From contig CAYSDL010000022.1 in assembly GCA_964429875.1 (NCBI GenBank), positions 1 through 20,708 of the forward strand: DNA of 20,708 nt, in the 5' to 3' direction. Positions 15,526 through 20,708 of the stretch are shown in pieces (the first letter of the stretch is position 1; each line of letters starts with the position of its first letter). The notes beneath the pieces are model-generated. The model was not told the origin of the DNA, ran no database searches, and saw only the letters and a program-made list of their open reading frames with translations. A program made the position numbers and the translations under genes. Source of the DNA: CAYSDL01 sp964429875 (GTDB lineage: Bacteria; Fidelibacterota; Marinisomatia; SCGC-AAA003-L08; D37C17).

Positions 15526-16470
15526 ATGAAAATTATTACATTCATTCAATCTACAGATGGAAAAATAAATAATAATTCAATCGAAGCTTTTGCTGCTTCA
15601 CAAAAAATATCAGAAAGGAATAATGCAGAAATTTATTTATTAACTTTTGATCCATCATTAGTAGAACAACTTTCAAATTATAAGTCCAATGGCATTATCG
15701 TTTCTGATAATTCCAAACTAGAAAATTATAATCCAATTTATTACTTATCTTCATTAGAAACTGTATATAATAAATATTCTCCAGATTTATTATTTTTTGG
15801 ACATACATATGAAACAAGAGATTGGGTTCCAAGATTAAGCGCAAGACTGGATATGCCCTTCATATCAGACACTACTAATTTTAATTTTGAAAATGAATTG
15901 AATTTTATCAGACCAGTTTATCAAGCAAAACTAAGTGAAAAAATAGTTTTAGATAATAAAGGGATAGTATCATTTCAGGCTGGATCATTTAGTATAGAAG
16001 ATTTAATAAATGGAAATTCCAATTCTGAAAAAATTGATGTTGACTTTTCAACTGTAAAATTGAATGTGAGGCCAGGAGAAAAATTTAGAGAATCTGCTAA
16101 TGAGGTTGACCTTTCTTCTGCTGAGGTTATAGTATCAATTGGAAGAGGAATTTCAAAAGAAGAAAATATTCCAGTAGCTGAAAAATTAGCTGATAAACTA
16201 AATGGCCAAATAGCTGCATCAAGACCAGTCGTTGATTCTGGGTGGCTTGACCATTCAAGACAAGTAGGCAGTTCAGGGCAGACAGTTTCACCTAAACTAT
16301 ATTTATCTGTAGGAATTTCTGGCGCTATACAACATCTTGTGGGCATGAAAGGCTCCAAGAATATAGTAGCTATAAACAAAGATCCAAATGCACCTATTTT
16401 TGAAATTGCTGATTATGCTGTAGTTGGTGATTTATTTGAAATCCTTCCGAAATTAACAGAACAGCTTTAA
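15526..16470 (+). CDS. etfA: Electron transfer flavoprotein alpha subunit
   Basis: This is the 314-residue partner of EtfB, carrying the FAD used for electron transfer. The C-terminal FAD domain is clear: SIGRGI (204-209), ASRPVVDSGW (231-240), RQVGSSGQTVSPKLY (245-259), and the signature LYLSVGISGAIQHLVGMKGS (258-277) followed by IVAINKDPNAPIF. The N-terminal domain (1-190) is the ETF alpha/beta fold, more divergent here. FFGHTYETRDWVPRLSARLD (90-109) is its recognisable conserved segment. The gene starts two bases after etfB and ends nine bases before the Fe-S oxidoreductase gene. Confidence 0.95.
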   Translation: MKIITFIQSTDGKINNNSIEAFAASQKISERNNAEIYLLTFDPSLVEQLSNYKSNGIIVSDNSKLENYNPIYYLSSLETVYNKYSPDLLFFGHTYETRDWVPRLSARLDMPFISDTTNFNFENELNFIRPVYQAKLSEKIVLDNKGIVSFQAGSFSIEDLINGNSNSEKIDVDFSTVKLNVRPGEKFRESANEVDLSSAEVIVSIGRGISKEENIPVAEKLADKLNGQIAASRPVVDSGWLDHSRQVGSSGQTVSPKLYLSVGISGAIQHLVGMKGSKNIVAINKDPNAPIFEIADYAVVGDLFEILPKLTEQL

Positions 16471-16479
16471 ATTAGCCCC

Positions 16480-18333
16480 ATGACTTTTAGTTTAATAGAG
16501 CAACTGATACTTGCTGTTCTAATCATTTTTGCAATATCTTCATTTTCTTTTGAAATTTTCAAAAGATATAAAATCATTATGAAGGGAACAGGAAAATTTT
16601 CCTTCAACCAACCCCTTATTAGATTAAAACGTGTTTTCGATGAGTTTATATTACAAAAGAAAGTATTATCTCAAAGGTTTTGGCCAGGGCTAATGCATGC
16701 ATTAGTTTTTTGGGGATTTATGTTTTTTGGTATTATCACAATAGATCACTTTTTAATTGGATTTAATATCCATCTATTCAGCCATGAGATTAAACATTTA
16801 TATGCAAGTTTTTTTGGAATTCCCTGGTCTATATTTGTAATGATAGGTATACTCTCTCTTGCTTATAGAAGATTTATTATAAAACCAAAATATTTGGGGG
16901 AGAAAACATCTTACACCTCAGGAATAGTTGCATTTTTTATTACAATTTTAATGATTACTTATATAATAGATATTTTATATGCAAACCCTGTTAGCAGTGG
17001 GATTGGTATCAAAATCAATTGGTGGCTACACGCATCATTAATCCTTGGATTCTTAATATTAATTCCAAAATCTAAACATTTACACTTAGTCCTCTCACCA
17101 ATCAATATATTTTTTAAACCATTAACAATGCCAGACCATGCTCCTATTCCAATTGACATGGAAGCAGATGAAGAAGAATTAGAAAATTTACTTGGGTCAT
17201 TAGATAAGTTATCAAAAAACCAGACTCTTGATATATTTTCATGCGTAGAATGTGGCAGGTGCACAGAAGTTTGTCCTGCACATAGAGGTGGTGGTACATT
17301 AGATCCAAAAAATCATTTCATTCTTAACCTTAAAGATTCCTTATTAAGTAATAAACTGGATGTAGTTAATAATATAAATATAGAAGCTGGCTGGGAATGC
17401 ACTACTTGTCAAGCATGTTCTCAGGTATGCCCTGTTGGTAATGAAGTAGAAAAATCTGATGCAATAAGAAATGTGCAAGTCCTAGTAGAAGGAAAAGTTC
17501 CTCAAGAGTATCAAAAACTTTTTAGTAATCTTCAAAATACTGGAAATACTGAAGGAGCAATGACTAGTGAACTATCTGAGCAATTACCAGAATTTGATGG
17601 GTCTCAGGAATATGTTCTATGGCTTGGTTGCTTTGCTAAATATAAAATGGATCCTAAGTTTACTGATTCAGTTATGAATCTTATAAGTATACTTAATAAT
17701 GCTGGAAAATCATTTGGCATACTTAAAAAAGAGCAGTGCACAGGAGAGCCAGCAAACAGGCTTGGAGATAAACTTACCTACAATATGCTAATGCAATCAA
17801 ATTTGGAAGAATTAAAAGAAGTTAAAAAAATTGTTACAATGTGCCCCCATTGTTCTATTAACCTTGGTGTAGAATATGCAAAATATGCTAAAATAGATTA
17901 TGAAGTATTCCATCATACTCAAATAATAGAACAGTTCATACAAAATGGAGATATCAAACTCAATAAAGGCAATAATGACAAAGTAACATTTCATGATCCA
18001 TGCAATCTATCTAGAATGATGGATGAAACAGATGCGCCACGAACGGCTATCAAATCATGCTGTAATGATTTTTCTGAATTAGAAGAAAATGGGAAAAACA
18101 CTCTTTGCTGTGGTGCAGGAGGAGGTTTATGGTGGAAAAAAGAGACTCAAGGGAAAACACATTTAGTAAGAGCACAGCAAGTTGTTGATTCTGGATCTGA
18201 TACAGTTGTCACAGGATGTAATTTTTGCTTTGGAATGATGAACCAGGGTCTTGGGCCTCTTACTCCTGATTCTAAAGAAGCAATTAAAGTTAAAGATGTT
18301 GCTGATTTAGTTGCAGAGAATATGACCAAATGA
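16480..18333 (+). CDS. Membrane Fe-S ETF:quinone oxidoreductase (EtfD type, NarI-like plus HdrD/CCG domains)
   Basis: This 617-residue inner-membrane protein probably passes electrons from EtfAB to the quinone pool. Five membrane helices occupy the N-terminus (about 5-27, 68-92, 107-132, 147-168, 181-212) in a NarI-like arrangement, with H73, H184 and H200/H202 as candidate heme b ligands. Two ferredoxin motifs follow: C255, C258, C261, C265 and C307, C310, C313, C317, two [4Fe-4S] sites. Two heterodisulfide-reductase CCG domains follow: C384, C420, C455/C458 (with CTGEPANRLG, the usual form in this family) and C508, C543-C544, C580/C583. Proteins with this domain order next to etfBA are known as EtfD in mycobacteria and as DUF224 oxidoreductases in Geobacter and Syntrophomonas. 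No ligand cysteine appears missing. The stop codon overlaps the start of a 40-residue ORF (ATGA). Confidence 0.93.
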   Translation: MTFSLIEQLILAVLIIFAISSFSFEIFKRYKIIMKGTGKFSFNQPLIRLKRVFDEFILQKKVLSQRFWPGLMHALVFWGFMFFGIITIDHFLIGFNIHLFSHEIKHLYASFFGIPWSIFVMIGILSLAYRRFIIKPKYLGEKTSYTSGIVAFFITILMITYIIDILYANPVSSGIGIKINWWLHASLILGFLILIPKSKHLHLVLSPINIFFKPLTMPDHAPIPIDMEADEEELENLLGSLDKLSKNQTLDIFSCVECGRCTEVCPAHRGGGTLDPKNHFILNLKDSLLSNKLDVVNNINIEAGWECTTCQACSQVCPVGNEVEKSDAIRNVQVLVEGKVPQEYQKLFSNLQNTGNTEGAMTSELSEQLPEFDGSQEYVLWLGCFAKYKMDPKFTDSVMNLISILNNAGKSFGILKKEQCTGEPANRLGDKLTYNMLMQSNLEELKEVKKIVTMCPHCSINLGVEYAKYAKIDYEVFHHTQIIEQFIQNGDIKLNKGNNDKVTFHDPCNLSRMMDETDAPRTAIKSCCNDFSELEENGKNTLCCGAGGGLWWKKETQGKTHLVRAQQVVDSGSDTVVTGCNFCFGMMNQGLGPLTPDSKEAIKVKDVADLVAENMTK

Positions 18334-18452
18334 TAGAAATCATCCAACAATTTATACCTCTCTGGACCTTTAATCTATTTTTATATATACTGGGATTTTT
18401 AATACTGGTACTTAGTATAAAAAGATGGATTATGGGTAAAAACGTGAGATAA
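18330..18452 (+). CDS. Small single-pass membrane protein (40 aa), translationally coupled to the EtfD-type gene
   Basis: This 40-codon ORF begins within the stop of the preceding gene (ATGA), the classic arrangement for coupled translation. It encodes a short N-terminal segment (MIEIIQQFIPLWTF), a hydrophobic helix (about 16-30, LFLYILGFLILVLSI) and a basic C-terminus (KRWIMGKNVR), which by the positive-inside rule suggests a cytoplasmic C-terminus. I recognise no family. The place and shape suggest a small accessory subunit of the membrane ETF:quinone oxidoreductase, comparable to the tiny membrane subunits found with cytochrome oxidases, but this is inference. It is below the length cutoff of many gene callers. 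It could also be a chance read-through ORF. Confidence 0.6.
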   Translation: MIEIIQQFIPLWTFNLFLYILGFLILVLSIKRWIMGKNVR

Positions 18453-18477
18453 ATCACAAAATGGAGCTTTAAGTAGA

Positions 18478-18504
18478 TTCATTTTTCAATAAAATGAACT
18501 TTTT
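18478..18504 (+). terminator. Candidate rho-independent terminator of the etf operon
   Basis: TTCATTTT (18478-18485) and AAAATGAA (18491-18498) form a perfect eight-pair stem around a five-base loop (TCAAT), followed by CTTTTT (18499-18504). It sits 25 bases after the stop of the 40-residue ORF. The stem has a single G-C pair, so it is weak, but the U-run and place fit a terminator. Confidence 0.5.
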
Positions 18505-18543
18505 GGTTGTTTATTAGTTCTCATTTTCCTTACTTTCTACCCT

Positions 18544-18567
18544 CAGCAAAAAGCATTGATTTTGCTG
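18544..18567 (+). repeat. Perfect inverted repeat, second hairpin upstream of the secreted-protein gene
   Basis: CAGCAAAA (18544-18551) and TTTTGCTG (18560-18567) form a perfect eight-pair stem around an eight-base loop (AGCATTGA), followed by TTT and then an AT-rich stretch. It has three G-C pairs at the base. It could be a second terminator for the etf operon, or a stabilising 5' leader structure or regulator site for the gene starting at 18619. The U-run is short, so I keep its role open. Confidence 0.5.
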
Positions 18568-18604
18568 TTTAATGAATTTTTGTTAGGCTTATTACTAAAT
18601 TAAC

Positions 18605-18613
18605 AAGGAGGAG
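18605..18613 (+). promoter_or_regulatory. Strong Shine-Dalgarno sequence
   Basis: AAGGAGGAG, with the core AGGAGG at 18606-18611, is seven bases before the ATG at 18619. Most other genes in the window show little or no Shine-Dalgarno, so this near-consensus site fixes the start and points to high translation of the secreted protein. Confidence 0.9.
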
Positions 18614-18618
18614 TAATA

Positions 18619-20708
18619 ATGAAACGATTACTAATAACTCTATCAGCTTTCTGTTTTTTAATGGCTGATCCTGATCCAGTAGGAAACTGGAAATTATCAG
18701 GTTTAAAAGTTGATTACATGCATATAACTCGTGAAGAGGCAGTAGTTACTCTTAACGATGCATATGGTTTTGGTGTATCAGTACCTGTGCAAACAATTCC
18801 TGAAGGTGTTTTATTCCAAAGATTTACAAATGGACCTTTTACACTTCCAATTATTGATGCAGCACAGTTAAACCTAAATGTTAACTTATATCCAGATGGT
18901 ACAGGTGCAATAGCTGAAGGTAGTTTTTATCCTGATATTGACTTAATTGAAGGAACATGCATTACCTCACCTCAGATATTTCCTGTAACAGATACATTTA
19001 ATTGGGAACAAGGTGCTGAATCTGCATTCTCTACTACTAATATAATAGGCATCCCAGGATTAAATGATCATGCTGGAGCATCTGCTGTAGGGTTTGGTGT
19101 AAATGCATCTAGTACTTTTGATGCTTTCCCAGCTGTAGCAATTCCAGAAGCACTTCCTGAAGGATTACCTTATGTTGCTTTAACTGATGGAACCATTCTA
19201 GCAGCAAGCTGCGAAGTAGTATGCTTTGGTTCTGATGGAACTGATGGTGCTGCTGCTCTTATGTTTGGTGGTGATATAGCTGCATGTGTTGGCGCTTGCT
19301 ATCAAAACCCAGGCGCATTTGGTGCTGGCTATTTTGCTGGTTCAGGTGCTAGTGGATATTTCCAAACTGAAGATCTAGGAAATTCTCAAATGGGTCAAAA
19401 CCTTGAAGTAGATTTCTTACTTGAGTGGAATGGTATTGATGGTCCAAACACAGGTTCTGGCTACGGTGATGATCCTGATGTTGATGAAAATAATGATGGC
19501 TCTGCATTTGATAGAGTTTTTGGATTACCTTATATTCCTGCAACATATACTCATGCTGAATGTCCTTTAGCTCCAGGTTTAGATGCACCAATTGCTGGTG
19601 ATTTAACTGGTATCGTAGCAGACCTTGTTGAAGGTTTATGTTATGAGCAAGTAGTTGATGGTATTGTTGGTTTATGTGATGGAGCGGGTGGTCCTGTAGC
19701 TGCTGTAACAGGTTTATGCTTTGATGCTTCACAAACTGATGATTTTGCTGGAGCATGTGCTTATTATGGCGCTGCAAATGCATTAGTTGCAACATGTTTA
19801 CAATTAGGTTTTGATGACGAAACTTGCGCTGCAGCTGCTGCTCAAGCTATGCCTGCTGTAGATGCTTACTGTATATATGCGACAGGTTATGATTGTGCAA
19901 CTGCTGGTATTGATGAATGTGCAGTTTTAACTAACCCTGATTTTGCAGCAGGATTATGTGGAACATTAGCTGGTGCACTTACTACATCTGAAACATGTGA
20001 TGAATGGGCTGCATCATTTGATACTGATTTCTTAAATGAGCAAGCTACTGGACTATTAGGCGTTGATTGCCCAACATATGGTGCAGGTGCTGAAGCTGCA
20101 TGTATCGCATCAGTAGATTATGCAAATGATATGTATTTAATGGATCTATCTCTAGAAACATGGGGATATTTCTTAACATACAATGCTGCTTCTGTTCAAC
20201 TGAATTTAGCTCAAGGTTATACAATGGAACAAATTATGTACTATGCTCCAGAGCTATTTGTAGATGACAGTGCTACAGCATTTGATCCATCATGTTATTA
20301 CACAGGTGAACCTTGCAGTGGTAAACTTATGATGAACTTTGAGCCATTATGTATTACTGAACTTGAAGCAAGACAGATTGTTGCTGAATTCGTAGATCTA
20401 GATGATTTATGTGAAGCTTCTGGTGATGTTAATGGTGATGGTGTAACAAATGTTGTTGATGTTGTAAGAATGGTTACACACGTATTAGGTGGAGATCAAC
20501 TAGGTGGTGTTGGTGGTTGTGAAGCAGATATTAATGGCGATGGTGTTATTAATGTTGTTGATATTGTTATTGTTGTTAATTCAATATTAGGTGGTAGATC
20601 TGCTCAAACTAATGCAACTGAAGCTACTATATCTTTAGATGACAATTCTATAGCTATTGAATCTGATGGTTATATTGGTGGTCTTGATATGGTTGTTGAA
20701 TTTAGCGG
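18619..20708 (+). CDS. Large secreted Cys-rich protein with dockerin-like repeats, 3' end outside window
   Basis: This open frame runs without a stop from the ATG at 18619 to the window edge: 696 full codons, no C-terminus. A signal peptide (MKRLLITLSAFCFLMA) is followed by DPDP, with probable cleavage after A16. The mature part is acidic and rich in Gly, Ala, Asp and Val, with only three Lys (25, 30, 569) and 24 Cys. Thirteen Cys lie between residues 341 and 495, mostly 8-15 apart. Two well-formed dockerin-type calcium loops follow, GDVNGDGVTNVVD (602-614) and ADINGDGVINVVD (636-648), each with a hydrophobic helix. A new domain beginning ATISLDDNSIAIE is cut off; it may be a beta-sandwich, and a sorting domain may lie beyond the edge. 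GCT, GGT, GTT and GAT codons dominate, and the Shine-Dalgarno is strong, both suggesting high expression. I know no function for it. Confidence 0.88.
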   Translation, partial: MKRLLITLSAFCFLMADPDPVGNWKLSGLKVDYMHITREEAVVTLNDAYGFGVSVPVQTIPEGVLFQRFTNGPFTLPIIDAAQLNLNVNLYPDGTGAIAEGSFYPDIDLIEGTCITSPQIFPVTDTFNWEQGAESAFSTTNIIGIPGLNDHAGASAVGFGVNASSTFDAFPAVAIPEALPEGLPYVALTDGTILAASCEVVCFGSDGTDGAAALMFGGDIAACVGACYQNPGAFGAGYFAGSGASGYFQTEDLGNSQMGQNLEVDFLLEWNGIDGPNTGSGYGDDPDVDENNDGSAFDRVFGLPYIPATYTHAECPLAPGLDAPIAGDLTGIVADLVEGLCYEQVVDGIVGLCDGAGGPVAAVTGLCFDASQTDDFAGACAYYGAANALVATCLQLGFDDETCAAAAAQAMPAVDAYCIYATGYDCATAGIDECAVLTNPDFAAGLCGTLAGALTTSETCDEWAASFDTDFLNEQATGLLGVDCPTYGAGAEAACIASVDYANDMYLMDLSLETWGYFLTYNAASVQLNLAQGYTMEQIMYYAPELFVDDSATAFDPSCYYTGEPCSGKLMMNFEPLCITELEARQIVAEFVDLDDLCEASGDVNGDGVTNVVDVVRMVTHVLGGDQLGGVGGCEADINGDGVINVVDIVIVVNSILGGRSAQTNATEATISLDDNSIAIESDGYIGGLDMVVEFS

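Noticed and set aside
15975..16379. Minus-strand 134-residue ORF over etfA
   Set aside because: It is a shadow of the FAD-domain coding region, with no ribosome site or domain.
19349..19795. Minus-strand 148-residue Gln/His-rich ORF
   Set aside because: It is the antisense shadow of the secreted-protein gene. Its composition follows from the GCT/GAT/GGT codons on the other strand, and it has no start signal.
1..20708. CRISPR array, insertion sequence, phage or plasmid signs
   Set aside because: No regularly spaced direct repeats, transposase motifs, integrase or terminal inverted repeats were seen.

Overview
The window is an AT-rich stretch of bacterial chromosome with tightly packed genes. 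It most resembles the marine Marinimicrobia (SAR406) or a related lineage near Bacteroidota. This is inference from several traits together: low GC, secreted proteins carrying dockerin-like Asp/Asn repeats at both ends of the window, a KorAB-type 2-oxoacid:ferredoxin oxidoreductase, a DUF5916-type outer-membrane protein, and mostly leaderless-looking or A-rich start regions. No phage, plasmid, IS or CRISPR features are visible, and no gap between genes exceeds about 170 bases.

Layout. 1-53 is the 5' part of a tRNA-Pro(UGG) on the minus strand. 186-3189 (plus) holds a secreted dockerin-tailed protein, an LptF/LptG-family permease and a double-ACT-domain protein. 3192-9702 (minus) reads in transcription order korA, korB, fumC and a class A penicillin-binding protein, closely spaced and probably one operon: two TCA-type enzymes followed by a cell-wall synthase. 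9815-11981 (plus) holds selD and a cysteine desulfurase, which overlap. 11983-14601 (minus) is a large CBM9-like/DUF5916 outer-membrane protein. 14747-18452 (plus) is an electron-transfer-flavoprotein operon: etfB, etfA, a membrane Fe-S ETF:quinone oxidoreductase (EtfD type) and a previously uncalled 40-residue membrane protein. 18619 to the end (plus) is a large secreted cysteine-rich protein with dockerin-like repeats, cut off by the window edge.

The main points. selD is a selenoprotein gene: its real start is the ATG at 9815, and an in-frame UGA at 9860-9862 encodes the catalytic residue (SelD Cys17 position), followed by a plausible bacterial SECIS hairpin. The cell therefore probably uses selenocysteine, and the coupled cysteine desulfurase is a candidate selenium donor. 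The etf operon has a perfect 14-base TetR-style palindrome just upstream and ends in a tiny transmembrane ORF that overlaps the Fe-S subunit gene as ATGA. The terminal secreted protein has 13 cysteines at about 13-residue spacing, only three lysines after its signal peptide in what is otherwise a lysine-rich AT-rich genome, and the strongest Shine-Dalgarno sequence in the window.

Together the metabolic genes (KorAB, FumC, ETF with EtfD) fit a heterotroph feeding electrons from acyl-CoA or amino-acid oxidation into ferredoxin and quinone pools. The flanking secreted proteins suggest investment in extracellular or surface structures.
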